From Billgrantia tianxiuensis (lineage in GTDB: Bacteria > Pseudomonadota > Gammaproteobacteria > Pseudomonadales > Halomonadaceae), in contig NZ_CP035042.1 in NCBI RefSeq assembly GCF_009834345.1, positions 3,410,001 through 3,474,000 of the forward strand: a stretch of DNA of 64,000 nt, given 5' to 3'. The translations under genes were made by a program, and so were the position numbers. The notes under the pieces are model-generated. The model was not told where the DNA came from and did not search any database. It saw only the letters and a program-made list of their open reading frames with translations. This document shows, in pieces, positions 21,422 to 34,601 of this stretch. The number at the start of each line of letters is the position of its first letter. The first letter of the stretch is position 1.

Positions 21422-22039
21422 ATGGCAGCACTCGATGCGATCAATCAGGAACTGGGCAGCGACCCCGATGGGCTGATTCGCTGGGCTCTGACGCAGGGCC
21501 AGCGCCCTATCGTCACCACCAACTTCCGCCCCTTCGAGGCGGTCATTCTGCATATGGTGACGCAACAGCGGCCCGACATTCCGGTGGTCTGGATGGATCA
21601 CGGCTACAACACGGAGGCGACCTATCGCTTCGCCGACACGCTGGTCAAGCGGCTCAACCTCAACCTGGTTAGCTATATACCGCGGCGCACCCGCGCCCAC
21701 CGTGAAGCGGTGGATGGCCCCATGCCGGGCATCGACGACCCGCGCCACGAGGCGTTCACGCGAGAGGTCAAGTTGGAACCGTTCGAGCGGGCGCTACGCG
21801 AAATGGCCCCGGACGTTTGGTTCACGGCGCTGCGCGCCGAGGACACCCCCGAACGTGCCCGCATGCAACCCGTCAGTCGCAACGCCGATGGGCTGCTCAA
21901 GGTCTCCCCTTTGCTGCACTGGAGCGCCAAGGGGCTCTACCAGTACCTGCAGCAGCACGACCTGCCCAACGAGTTCGATTATTTCGATCCCACCAAGGTG
22001 GAAGCGAAGCGCGAGTGCGGACTACACCTGCAGCACTGA
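21422..22039 (+). CDS. cysH: Phosphoadenylyl-sulfate reductase CysH (short form)
   Basis: CysH reduces PAPS to sulfite using thioredoxin in assimilatory sulfate reduction. The sequence shows the PP-loop fold with the substrate strand PIVTTNFRPFEAVILH, DHGYNTEATYRFA, WFTALRAEDTPERA and the catalytic C-terminal ECGLH. It lacks the extra cysteine pairs of the Fe-S APS reductases, so a PAPS-type enzyme is inferred. It is shorter than the enterobacterial protein because the segment before ECGLH is reduced. ATG 21422 has GGAG upstream; ATG 21389 is an alternative adding 11 residues. Confidence 0.88.
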   Translation: MAALDAINQELGSDPDGLIRWALTQGQRPIVTTNFRPFEAVILHMVTQQRPDIPVVWMDHGYNTEATYRFADTLVKRLNLNLVSYIPRRTRAHREAVDGPMPGIDDPRHEAFTREVKLEPFERALREMAPDVWFTALRAEDTPERARMQPVSRNADGLLKVSPLLHWSAKGLYQYLQQHDLPNEFDYFDPTKVEAKRECGLHLQH

Positions 22040-22062
22040 TTCCCTCCGCCCCTCTCTCCGAC

Positions 22063-22088
22063 CAAGGCGGGCCAAGCGGCCCGCCTTG
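22063..22088. terminator. Bidirectional terminator between cysH and cysB
   Basis: CAAGGCGGGCC and GGCCCGCCTTG make an 11-bp perfect stem with a 4-base loop between two convergent genes. Confidence 0.75.
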
Positions 22089-22099
22089 CGTCGTTGCTT

Positions 22100-23131
<1,032 letters not shown>

Positions 23132-23228
23132 CTAATCACCAAATAGCATAACGTCAAAAGAGTATTCCGGCCATGGGAGCGACACGCCCCAAGTCGAAAG
23201 CCTGCGGCCAATCATTAATGGGCGATGA

Positions 23229-23714
23229 TCAAGGGCCGCTGGTGGGCTTGCCGAAGTAATCGCTAACCGGCTTGTCGACCGGTTTGTCGAGGCGCTCGGC
23301 GAATGCCTTGAGCCCCTCCACCAGCGGCGTCACCGCTCGCCACAGCTCATCGTCGTTGAGCATGCGGTAGGCACCGCTGACGCCAGGCGCATCGCCGCCC
23401 TCCTCGCCGGGCTGATACTGGCCAATCCGGTCCAGCGCCTCCCTGAGGGCAAACGTTACGCGATAGAAGCGCTCCGGCGGTATCTCCGATAGCATCATGC
23501 CAAGGATGGCCAGGTTCTGAATGGCGTTGAGAGTGGCCTCCTTGCCCAGGCCATCCATGACGACACTGGCAATCGAGGTATTGGCTCCCACCACGTCCTT
23601 GGCCAGGCGCAACACACCGTGTTCATGCAGCGTCTGCAACAGCTGCTCGAGTTCCTCGTGAGCATCGGGACCGATCCTGGGCGGCGTCACGTCATGCGAG
23701 ATTCGTTCGGCCAT
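23229..23714 (-). CDS. DUF1641 protein, formate dehydrogenase partner
   Basis: The 161-residue protein contains the DUF1641 stretch GLGKEATLNAIQNLAILGMM. Genes of this family are commonly found just after YjgC/YrhE-type formate dehydrogenase genes; the role is not known but a subunit or assembly function is likely. Its ATG overlaps the TAA of the dehydrogenase gene (TAATG), implying translational coupling. I start it at 23714 because of that overlap. Confidence 0.8.
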   Translation of the reverse strand: MAERISHDVTPPRIGPDAHEELEQLLQTLHEHGVLRLAKDVVGANTSIASVVMDGLGKEATLNAIQNLAILGMMLSEIPPERFYRVTFALREALDRIGQYQPGEEGGDAPGVSGAYRMLNDDELWRAVTPLVEGLKAFAERLDKPVDKPVSDYFGKPTSGP

Positions 23715-26677
23715 TACATCTTCCTCGGGTTGGATTGCTGGGCGGGCGGCAGCGTGTAGTCTCCCCGCGCCCACTTCACCTCGACCTCGACGCCCGTCAT
23801 CGGCGTCGGATGGCCAAAACGATAGTTGTGGGCGGGTAGCGGGGGATCGCCGCGCCTGTCGAGGACCTCCAGCTTGACGGCGGTTTCCTTGAAGGCCGGT
23901 GTCTGCACGTCGGGGTCGTTGTGCTCACCGGTCAGCAGGTTGACGCCAGGCTTGCCGAAATGGATGGGCATGAACAGCGTCTTGCCGCGCACACGGTCGG
24001 TGATCACCGCCGGAAACTCTAGGCTGTCGCGACGCGAGCTGATCCGCACCCAGGTGCCCTCCTCGATGCCGCGCTCGGCGGCGAGTTCGGGCTGACTTCG
24101 ACGAAGCCGTGCGGAATCTGCTGCCAGATGCCCTCGGTACGACCGGTCTGGTTGGTGCCCTGGAACTGCTCACGCAGGCGGCCGTTATCGAGCAGCAGAT
24201 CATATTCCTCGTCCGGAGCCTCCACGGGCGGCTGCCATTCCAGCGCATGCAGGTTGGCCCTGCCGTCCTCGTTGGCGAAGCCGTCGATATAAAGCAGCGG
24301 CGAGTCGGTGCCATCCTCGGCTACCGGCCACAGTTGCGACTTCCAACCCTCGAGCCGCTCATAGCTGACGCCGGCGAACATGGGCGCGATGCGGGCACAC
24401 TCCGCCATGATCTCGGATGGATGGGTATAGCCCCAGTCGTGGCCCATGCGAGTGGCGACATCGGTAAGAATGCGCCAGTCGGGACGGCTATTGCCGAGTG
24501 GCTCCAGCACCTGATAGGAGCGCTGGATGCGCCGCTCGGTGTTCACGTAGGTGCCCTCCTGTTCCACGCTGGGGCAGGCGGGCAACACCACGTCGGCAAA
24601 TTCAGCGGTGCGACTCAGAAAAATGTCCTGCACCACCATGAAGTCGAGCTTCTCGAAGGCCGTATGCACGTTGTGCGTATTGGAGTCCGAAAAGGCCGTC
24701 TCCTCACCGACGATGTACATAGCCTTGATTTCCCGCTCGTCGGCCGCCTGCACCATCAGAAAATTGCCGTAGCCCGGCTCATCGGAGAGCTCATCGGGTG
24801 AGATGCCCCAGCCTTCCGCCCAGCGCTTGCGCGCTTCATCGTCGGTGACGTGGCCATAGCCCGGATAGCGGTCGCGCAGGCAGCCGAAGTCGCTGGCCCC
24901 CTGCACGTTGTTGTGGCCGCGCATGGATAGCCGCCGGTACCCGGCTTGCCGTAGTTGCCGGTGACGAGCAGCAGGTTGGAAAGCGCCGTGCTGGCGTCCG
25001 AGCCGTGGCTGTGCTGAGTGATACCCATGGCCCACAACAGGCAGACACTCCTCGCCCTGCCGATGATTTCGGCGGCCTCGACGAGGTCCTGGCGCCCGAT
25101 GCCCGTCTCGGCCTCGGCAAATTCCAGGGAGAAGGGAGCAAGCGAATCTCGGTACTCCTTCACACCGTTGACCCAGTGCTCGAGAAACTCGCGATCCGCC
25201 AGGTCGTGGTCGAACATGTAGCGCGACAGCGCCGAGGCCCAGACCAGATCGGTACCGGACTTCGGGCGCAGAAAGAGGTCCGCCCGCTCGGCCATCTCGT
25301 GCTTGCGCGGATCGATCACGATCAGCTTCTGCCCGCGCAGCTTCTGCGCCGCCTTGATGCGGGCAGCGATCACCGGGTGGTTCTCGGCAGTGTTGCTGCC
25401 AACGATCACTACCACCTCGGCCTGCTCAATGTCCTTTATGGAACCCGCGTCACCGCCATAACCAACGGTGCGGAACAACCCCTTGGTCGCGGGGTTCTGG
25501 CAGTAGCGCGACGAGTTGTCGACGTTGTTGGTACCGATGATGCGCCGAGCGATCTTCTGTACCAGATAGGCCTGCTCGTTGGTGCCCTTGCTCGAGCCGA
25601 TGAAACCCAGGCTATCCGGACCGTGGGCGTCGCGCACCTCGAGCAGGCGGCGCGCGACCAGGTCGAGCGCCTCGTCCCAGCCCGCCTCGCGAAAGCGACC
25701 GTTGTCACGGATCAACGGCATGGTCAGGCGCTTCTCGCTATTGACGAAGTCCAGGCAAACTTGCCCTTGATGCAGGTAGAGATACCGTTGGCCGGCGCTT
25801 CAGGTACCGGCTGCACCTTCAGGATATGGCGATCGCGGGTCCACATCTCGAACGAGCAGCCAACACCACAGTATGTACACACCGTCTTGGTACGCTTGAT
25901 CTCGGGCTGACGCAGATGCATGTCGATTTCCGAGAGCCCGGATACCGGCACTGCTCCCGTCGTCGTCTCGAGTTTCTTGACGATCTCGATCATCGGTCGC
26001 TTGAGCGACCAGGGCATGGCGGAGAACGGCCCCGCCTTACCGTTCATGCTGTTCTCCATCAGCGCATTGCAGGGGCAAACGGTGACACAGTGACCGCAGT
26101 GCACGCAGCTGGAGTCATTGATCTCCTTGCCGCCATCCCACAGTACGCGAGGATTGTCGCTTGAGAAGTCGATGGAGAGCGTCTCGTTGACCTCGACGTT
26201 CTGGCACGCCTCAACGCAGCGTCCACACAGGATGCACTGGTCGGGATCGTAGGTGTAGAAAGGGCTCGAGGTGTCCTTCTCGTGGGGCTTGCGCTGAAAT
26301 TCGTAGCGCTGGATGGGGATCTGCATGTCCACCATGGTGTTGTGGAGCGTGCAATCGCCGTTGTTGTTCTCGCATACCGTACAGTAGAGTTCATGCTTGG
26401 CCAGCAGGCGGTCCATGCCCTCCTCGCGGGCAGCCCTGATATGCGCGCCGCGGGTATCGACCCTCAGGCCATCGGCACTCTTCAGCGTACAACCGCGCTT
26501 GAGTTCACCGTCGACCTCGACCCAGCAAGCATCGCACGTTTCGAGCGCACCCAGCGAAGGGTGATAGCAGACGTGCGGCAGGTCGATGCCTTGCTCCTTG
26601 AGGAAATCGACCAGCGGCTCGTCGGCCCGGCCCCGTAGGCGCTCACCATCGAGCACAATCGTGCAGTTCGTCGTCAT
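23714..26677 (-). pseudogene. fdhA: Molybdenum formate dehydrogenase alpha subunit, three frameshifts
   Basis: A soluble YjgC/FdhF-like enzyme oxidising formate. Reading order: N-terminal 2Fe-2S ferredoxin domain, NuoG-type HELYCTVCENNNGDC, two 4Fe-4S motifs (CILCGRCVEAC, CVHCGHCVTVC), the molybdopterin-oxidoreductase Fe4S cysteines CTYCGVGC, the Mo-ligand region SRYCQNPATKG with Cys rather than selenocysteine, and a C-terminal MoCo-dinucleotide binding domain. The frame breaks near 25752, 24925 and 24088, each explained by one missing base (for example TGGACTTC for TGGGACTTC). Repaired length is about 988 aa, normal. Sequencing error is the likely cause. Confidence 0.85.
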
Positions 26678-27093
26678 GACCCGGCTCTCCCTATCGCGGC
26701 CCGGCGACAAGGTGTGCCCGTCTGGTTCGCCCCGACCTTCCTGTCACCGCTCGGATTTCCAAGCAGGCAGGTGGCGTCTCCTTCACGCGTCAACTGTCGA
26801 TCAGGTCGCAACGGTAACCACTAGAGCACCAGGAGCCGAGCCATATCCGTATAACTTTCGCTCCGTGCTAGGCACGTTAGTCAACTTCTCCCGGCTTGTC
26901 TAAACTGCCGATCAATACTCGGTCATGGATGGCTCGGCGTTCTCTCGGCTGTCTCTATCTGGAACGAGGCTCGACGGAGACGCCATCGGCCATTTGCCAG
27001 ACACCCGGCCGACCGCTAACATCTGCCGACCGGACATGCCCATGGCGTGTCACTCGATCCGCTCGATGTAGCGCAACGTAACTGGAGATTCAC
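26678..27093. other. Intergenic region between fdhA and trxA
   Basis: These 416 bases separate divergent genes and must hold both promoters. I see no open frame with a ribosome binding site, no RNA gene and no convincing sigma-70 or sigma-54 hexamer pair. Confidence 0.5.
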
Positions 27094-27417
27094 ATGGCCA
27101 ATAACGTCGATGTCACCAATGCCAACTTCGAGCAGGAAGTCCTGAAGGCGGAACAACCCGTGCTGCTCAAGTTCTGGGCCCCCTGGTGCGGCCCCTGCAA
27201 GGTCATGGCCCCGGTGATCGACGAGGTTGCCGAGGAGCGTACCGCCAGCCTCAAGGTCGTCAGCATCAACGTCGACGATGCCCCCGAGATCGCGGCCGAA
27301 CAGGGCGTGCGTGGCGTGCCGACCGTCATGCTGTTCAAGTCTGGCTCCAAGGTCGCCTCACTGGTCGGCGCGCAGTCCAAGTCGCAATTGGTGCAGTTCA
27401 TCGACCAGAACGTCTGA
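27094..27417 (+). CDS. trxA: Thioredoxin TrxA
   Basis: A 107-residue cytoplasmic thioredoxin with active site FWAPWCGPCK (about residues 27-36), the cis-proline loop GVRGVPTVMLF, and the expected strand pattern. It reduces ribonucleotide reductase, PAPS reductase and methionine sulfoxide reductases. CTGGAGATTCAC precedes the ATG. It is a single-gene unit facing the transporter at 27429; its terminator stem overlaps that gene's 3' coding end. Confidence 0.95.
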   Translation: MANNVDVTNANFEQEVLKAEQPVLLKFWAPWCGPCKVMAPVIDEVAEERTASLKVVSINVDDAPEIAAEQGVRGVPTVMLFKSGSKVASLVGAQSKSQLVQFIDQNV

Positions 27418-27428
27418 CACGCCCCACC

Positions 27429-28595
27429 TTAGCGCTCTTCTCGCCCCGGCTCCTGCCGGGGCGATTGCGTTTCGGTGCGGGGAATCTCGGCCTCGTCACC
27501 ACTCAAGGAAGCCTTTCCGCCCTCTTCCACCATCACCCTATCGGCCATGGGTCGCTTGCCCGGCCCCAGCAGGTAAGCGATCCAGCGCGTCTGCGGGTGG
27601 CTATCCAAGGCAATCTTCAGCGTCATGGTCAGCACCACCGAGAGCAGCATGCCAACCACTCCCAGCATCCAGCCCCACACCACCAGTGACAGGAAAGCGA
27701 CGAAGGCCGACAACCCAAGGGCACGGCCCATCAAGCGCGGCTCGACCAGGTTGCCGAGCACGAAGTTGATGGCCAAATAAGCCATGGCCAGGCCAAAAGC
27801 CTGGAACAACCCGCCGTCCTGGGAGACCAGCAACAACAACACCGGCGGCAATGCCGCGATGGCGGAGCCGATATTGGGTATGTAATTGAGCGCGAAGGCT
27901 AGCACACCCCATAGCAGGGGGAAGTCCACCCCGGCCACCAGGCAGGCCAACCAGGCCATGAGACCGGTCAGCAGGCTAACGAACGTCTTGACCGCCAAGT
28001 AGCGCTTGAGGGTCTGGCTGAACTCCTGAAAACGCTGCAGGCTGGCCTCGGGGTGGTCGAGAGCATGGGCCACCTTGCGACGGAAATTGAGTGTCTCGAA
28101 CAGCATGAAGATGACCAGCAGCGCCACCACAACGCTCTGCATCAACAGGTTGCCAAGCCCTCCCAGCAACGCCGTGAGCCAGCCGCCCTCGTCTTCGGGC
28201 TCGACCAGGCCGGCCAGCGTGTCAGGATTGATGGCCAGGCCCATGGCGGCCAGGCTGTCGAGTAGGTTGAGATAATGTTCGTAGAGACGTCCCTCGATGC
28301 CCGGCAACGCCTCGATGAAAGTGCCGAAGGCATTGACGACGAGCAGCCCCACCAGGGAGAGAAAGCCACCGATCACCAGCAGGGTCACGACTACCGCCAG
28401 GCGCAGGCCCAGGCCCAGACGATGGAGCCAGTTCACCGGAGAGGTGCAGATCACGGCGATGAACAACCCAAGCAGGATCGGGATGATCAGGTCAGCGCCA
28501 GCGCGAATACCGGCAACGATCACCACCAACGCCGCCAGCGCCAGCGTCAAGGTGAGCGGAAGACCGTATCGCACGTTGTCGTCGCGGTTAAGCAT
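27429..28595 (-). CDS. AI-2E family transporter
   Basis: An inner-membrane protein of about 388 residues with roughly eight hydrophobic segments in the PerM/YdiK/TqsA pattern: two N-terminal helices (LTLALAALVV, LIIPILLGLFIAVIC), a soluble middle region (residues about 95-145), then helices including NYIPNIGSAIAALPP, the best conserved motif. Family members export autoinducer-2 or act as sodium/proton antiporters in halophiles, so the substrate is open. Start 28595 (MLNRDDNVRYG) is chosen; 28655 would add a poor N-terminus. Confidence 0.82.
   Translation of the reverse strand: MLNRDDNVRYGLPLTLTLALAALVVIVAGIRAGADLIIPILLGLFIAVICTSPVNWLHRLGLGLRLAVVVTLLVIGGFLSLVGLLVVNAFGTFIEALPGIEGRLYEHYLNLLDSLAAMGLAINPDTLAGLVEPEDEGGWLTALLGGLGNLLMQSVVVALLVIFMLFETLNFRRKVAHALDHPEASLQRFQEFSQTLKRYLAVKTFVSLLTGLMAWLACLVAGVDFPLLWGVLAFALNYIPNIGSAIAALPPVLLLLVSQDGGLFQAFGLAMAYLAINFVLGNLVEPRLMGRALGLSAFVAFLSLVVWGWMLGVVGMLLSVVLTMTLKIALDSHPQTRWIAYLLGPGKRPMADRVMVEEGGKASLSGDEAEIPRTETQSPRQEPGREER
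27442..27463. terminator. Terminator stem after trxA
   Basis: CGCCCCGGC and GCCGGGGCG form a 9-bp stem with TCCT loop, followed by ATTGCGTTT on the plus strand. It lies inside the last codons of the convergent AI-2E gene. Confidence 0.6.
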
Positions 28596-28743
28596 GCCAT
28601 CTATCCCTGTCTGGCGTGTCCTGCTTATCATGAGCCCTACCGGGCGGGCGCACAAACTCGCCCGTTCCCGGCGGTAGTGCGGGCATCATACGACCCGAGG
28701 CCCCACTACCCATTTTTCTCATTGCCGCAAGGAGGCTTTCCCG

Positions 28744-31102
<2,359 letters not shown>

Positions 31103-31126
31103 TCAAACGACCGAATACGACTAGCC

Positions 31127-34100
31127 ATGATCGCAAGACTGGACATCGCCGACGCTCCTGTCATCGAGGGCCTCGGCGCTCACTACCTGCGTTTTCTCGA
31201 GGCGCTGAAAGACTCGGGCTTCGAGGGCGAGATTGCCCCGGACTATGCCGACCGCACGGTGCTGGCCACCGACAACTCGATCTACCAGCGCCTGCCCCAG
31301 GCGGCACTGTTCCCGCGCCACGCCGAGGATCTCGAACGCATCGCCCGGCTCGCCGCCGAGCCCAAGCATCGCCAGGTGGTGCTCACGCCCCGCGGCGGCG
31401 GCACCGGTACCAACGGCCAGTCGCTCACCGATGGCCTGGTGGTGGATGTCTCCCGCCATATGAACCGGATACTGGAGATCGACGTCGAGCAGCGCCGGGT
31501 GCGCGTGCAGGCCGGCGTGGTCAAGGATCAGCTCAACGCGGCATTGAAGCCTCATGGGCTGTTCTTCGCCCCAGACCTCTCCACCTCCAATCGCGCCACC
31601 ATCGGCGGCATGATCTCCACCGATGCCAGCGGCCAGGGCAGCTGCGAGTATGGCAAGACCCGCAATCATGTAATCGAGCTCGACACCGTGCTACTTGGCG
31701 GCGAGCGGCTGCTCAGTCGCCCGGTGGACGACGCCGAGCTGGAGACGCTGTGTCACCACAGCGGCGTGATCGGCGACGCTTACCGTACCGCCCGCGAGAT
31801 CATCGACACCCAGCGCGAGCTGATCGAGGCCAAGTTTCCGCCGCTCAACCGCTGCCTGACCGGCTACGATCTGGCGCATCTCAGGGACGCACAAGGACGT
31901 CTCGACCTCAACAGCCTGCTGTGTGGCTCCGAGGGTTCACTCGGGTTCCTCAACGAGGCCGTGCTCAACGTGCTGCCGATCCCCAAGCACTCGACCCTGG
32001 TCAACGTGCGCTATGCCGGCTTCATGGACGCCCTGCGCGACGCCAAGGCACTGATGGCTTCCGCCGCCAGACCCACCTCCATCGAGACGGTGGACGACAG
32101 GGTACTGCTGCTGGCCATGGAGGACTTCGTCTGGGACAGCGTGGCGGAGTTCTTCCCCAGCGAGGCGTCTGCCACCGCTGCCGTGGGCGATACCGCCACA
32201 GCCGAACGGCAGGCGGTGGCCATACGCGGCATCAACCTGATCGAGTTCAACGACGACGATCCCGAGCGGCTCGCCGAGCGGGTGGCTGCCTTCGGTCGTC
32301 ATCTGGAAACGGATGAGAGCGTACCTCGCCTTGGCTACACCCTGGCCCAGGGGCGCGCCCAGATCCAGCAGGTCTACGGCATGCGCAAGCGCGCCGTGGG
32401 TCTGCTGGGCAATGCCAAGGTCGACGAGAAGGGCGAGAAGCGGCCGATCCCCTTCGTCGAGGACACCGCCGTACCGCCGGAGCAGCTGGCCGACTTCATC
32501 GCCGAATTCCGCGCCGCGCTGGACGCCCGCGGGCTCAGCTACGGCATGTTCGGCCATGTCGATGCCGGCGTGCTGCACGTGCGCCCCGCCATCGACATGA
32601 AGGATCCGGAACAGGAGCGGCTGATCCGCGAGGTTTCCGACGAAGTGGCCGAGCTGACCCACAAGTACGGCGGCCTGCTGTGGGGCGAGCATGGCAAGGG
32701 GGTGCGTTCCGAGTATGCCCCCAAGTTCTTCGGCGAACTCTACCCCAGCCTGCAGCGGGTCAAGGCCGCCTTCGACCCACACAATCAGCTGAATCCCGGC
32801 AAGATTGCCACGCCTGCCGAAGCCGAGGCCGGAACACCCGTACAGTTGGTCGACCCGGGCCTGCTGACCATTGACGGCGTGCCCACCCGCGGCCAGCTCG
32901 ACCGCCAGATCGACGAGCGCGCCTGGCAGGCCCACGCCGCCACGGTGTACTGCAACGGCAACGGCGCCTGCTACAACTACGACCCCGACGACGCCATGTG
33001 TCCCTCGTGGAAGGCGACACGCGATCGCATCCACTCGCCCAAGGGCCGCGCCAGCCTCGTCCGCGAGTGGCTGCGCCTACAGGGCAATGCCGGGATCGAC
33101 CTGGTGGAAGAGGCGCGCCAACAGCGCCACGAAGGCGCCTGGGGCTTTTTCAAGCGCCTGCCGGCTCGGGTGCGTAACACCTGGCGCCGCCGGGAAGAGG
33201 CCGACTTCTCCCATGAAGTCTACGACGCCATGGCGGGATGCCTGGCTTGCAAGTCCTGCGCCGGCCAGTGCCCGATCAAGGTCAACGTACCAGACTCGCG
33301 CTCGCAGTTCCTCGAGGTCTACCATGGCCGCTACCTGCGCCCGGTGCGGGACTACCTGATCGGCGGCATGGAGTTCTTCGTGCCCTATCTCGCCCACGCC
33401 GCGCCGTTGTACAACGCCGCGCTGAAGCAACGCCTGGTGGACCGGCTGCTGTCGCAGCACATCGGCTTGGTCGACAGCCCACGCCTCTCTCGCGCACGGC
33501 TGACCAAGCAGCTGCGCACCTGGGGCGTCGCCGAGGCTACACCGACCTCATTGGGCCTGCTCAGCGAGGCGCAGAAAGCCAGGAGCGTGGTCATCGTGCA
33601 GGATGCCTTCACCAGCCACTTCGAGGCAGAACTGGTGATGGACATCGTCGAGCTGCTCTCGCGCCTGGACATCAAGGTGTTCGTCGCCCCCTACTCAGCC
33701 AACGGCAAGCCGCTGCACGTGCAGGGCTTCCTTGGCGCATTCGAGCGCACGGCAGCGAAACAGGCCCGACGGCTGCGCGCCCTGGCCGAGTTCGGCGTGC
33801 CGCTGGTGGGCATCGACCCGGCCATGACCCTCACCTACCGCCAGGAGTACGTGAAAGCGCTGGGGCCCGATGCCGTGCCCGAGGTGCTGATGCTGCAGGA
33901 GTGGCTGGTGGCTCAGGGCAAGCGCCTGGTGCCGCCGGCCCTGGCCCGGGAGCTCGAGAAACTCGACGACCCGAGCTTCCGGCTGCTCTCCCACTGCACC
34001 GAGAAGACCAACGCCCCGGGTAGCCCCAAGGCGTGGCAGCAGGTATTCGCCGCCTTCGGCTTCGAGCTCGAACTCGTCGCCACCGGCTGCTGCGGGATGT

Positions 34101-34312
34101 CCGGTACCTACGGCCACGAGGCGCGCAACCTCGAGACTTCGAGGACCATCTACGCCCAGTCGTGGCAGCCAGTGGTCGAGGATGAGGCCAACCGGAGCCG
34201 CCTGCTGGCCACCGGCTACTCCTGCCGCAGCCAGGCCAGCCGCCTCTCCGGCCAGGCTCTGCCGCACCCGCTGCAGGGGCTGCTCAGCCACCTGCGTCAG
34301 CTAAGCTGGTAA
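31127..34312 (+). CDS. ydiJ: FAD/Fe-S D-2-hydroxyglutarate dehydrogenase-type oxidase (YdiJ)
   Basis: A 1061-residue fusion. The N-terminal FAD-binding type 4 domain (about residues 50-290) has LTPRGGGTGTNGQS and SNRATIGGMISTDASGQGS. A vanillyl-alcohol-oxidase-type C-terminal domain follows (to about 560), ending in the GLLWGEHGKG motif. Then come a ferredoxin-like region with CLACKSCAGQCPIKVNVP (about 705-722) and a CCG-type domain ending ATGCCGMSGTYGHE. YdiJ of E. coli is a D-2-hydroxyglutarate dehydrogenase feeding electrons to the respiratory chain; this activity is inferred. A strong hairpin follows the stop. Confidence 0.87.
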   Translation: MIARLDIADAPVIEGLGAHYLRFLEALKDSGFEGEIAPDYADRTVLATDNSIYQRLPQAALFPRHAEDLERIARLAAEPKHRQVVLTPRGGGTGTNGQSLTDGLVVDVSRHMNRILEIDVEQRRVRVQAGVVKDQLNAALKPHGLFFAPDLSTSNRATIGGMISTDASGQGSCEYGKTRNHVIELDTVLLGGERLLSRPVDDAELETLCHHSGVIGDAYRTAREIIDTQRELIEAKFPPLNRCLTGYDLAHLRDAQGRLDLNSLLCGSEGSLGFLNEAVLNVLPIPKHSTLVNVRYAGFMDALRDAKALMASAARPTSIETVDDRVLLLAMEDFVWDSVAEFFPSEASATAAVGDTATAERQAVAIRGINLIEFNDDDPERLAERVAAFGRHLETDESVPRLGYTLAQGRAQIQQVYGMRKRAVGLLGNAKVDEKGEKRPIPFVEDTAVPPEQLADFIAEFRAALDARGLSYGMFGHVDAGVLHVRPAIDMKDPEQERLIREVSDEVAELTHKYGGLLWGEHGKGVRSEYAPKFFGELYPSLQRVKAAFDPHNQLNPGKIATPAEAEAGTPVQLVDPGLLTIDGVPTRGQLDRQIDERAWQAHAATVYCNGNGACYNYDPDDAMCPSWKATRDRIHSPKGRASLVREWLRLQGNAGIDLVEEARQQRHEGAWGFFKRLPARVRNTWRRREEADFSHEVYDAMAGCLACKSCAGQCPIKVNVPDSRSQFLEVYHGRYLRPVRDYLIGGMEFFVPYLAHAAPLYNAALKQRLVDRLLSQHIGLVDSPRLSRARLTKQLRTWGVAEATPTSLGLLSEAQKARSVVIVQDAFTSHFEAELVMDIVELLSRLDIKVFVAPYSANGKPLHVQGFLGAFERTAAKQARRLRALAEFGVPLVGIDPAMTLTYRQEYVKALGPDAVPEVLMLQEWLVAQGKRLVPPALARELEKLDDPSFRLLSHCTEKTNAPGSPKAWQQVFAAFGFELELVATGCCGMSGTYGHEARNLETSRTIYAQSWQPVVEDEANRSRLLATGYSCRSQASRLSGQALPHPLQGLLSHLRQLSW

Positions 34313-34315
34313 ACG

Positions 34316-34348
34316 AGCAAGGCTGGCGGGATACCCGCCAGCCTTGCT
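34316..34348. terminator. Strong hairpin after ydiJ
   Basis: AGCAAGGCTGGCGGG and its exact complement, 15 bp with a 3-base loop (ATA), start 4 bases after the stop codon. There is no U-run, so it may protect the transcript end as much as terminate. Confidence 0.7.
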
Positions 34349-34400
34349 GGCCAAACAAGTCATACCAGCAGGAAAAACAAGCTGGAGAGCAGGAGGCCGG

Positions 34401-34601
34401 ATGTCCCGCACCCTGATCCTCATCGGCCTGTGTATCATCGTCATCGGCCTATTCTGGCCATGGCTCTCCAAGCTGCCGCTCGGTCAACTGCCGGGCGACA
34501 TCACCATTCGCCGCGAGAACTTCTCGTTCTACTTCCCGATCACCACCATGATCCTGCTGAGCCTGCTCATTAGTGGGTTATTGTGGCTGTTCAACCGCTG
34601 A
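34401..34601 (+). CDS. DUF2905 small membrane protein
   Basis: A 66-residue protein with two hydrophobic helices (LILIGLCIIVIGLFWPWL and [17 protein letters not shown]) flanking the family signature LPLGQLPGDITIRRENFSFY. The DUF2905 family is widespread and uncharacterised. AGGAGG sits upstream of the ATG at 34401, which I prefer to an ATG at 34344. Its last 24 bases overlap the end of the convergent kinase gene. Confidence 0.83.
   Translation: MSRTLILIGLCIIVIGLFWPWLSKLPLGQLPGDITIRRENFSFYFPITTMILLSLLISGLLWLFNR

Noticed and set aside
31937..33034. 365-codon minus-strand frame inside ydiJ
   Set aside because: Opposite a conserved FAD and Fe-S enzyme; no ribosome binding site.
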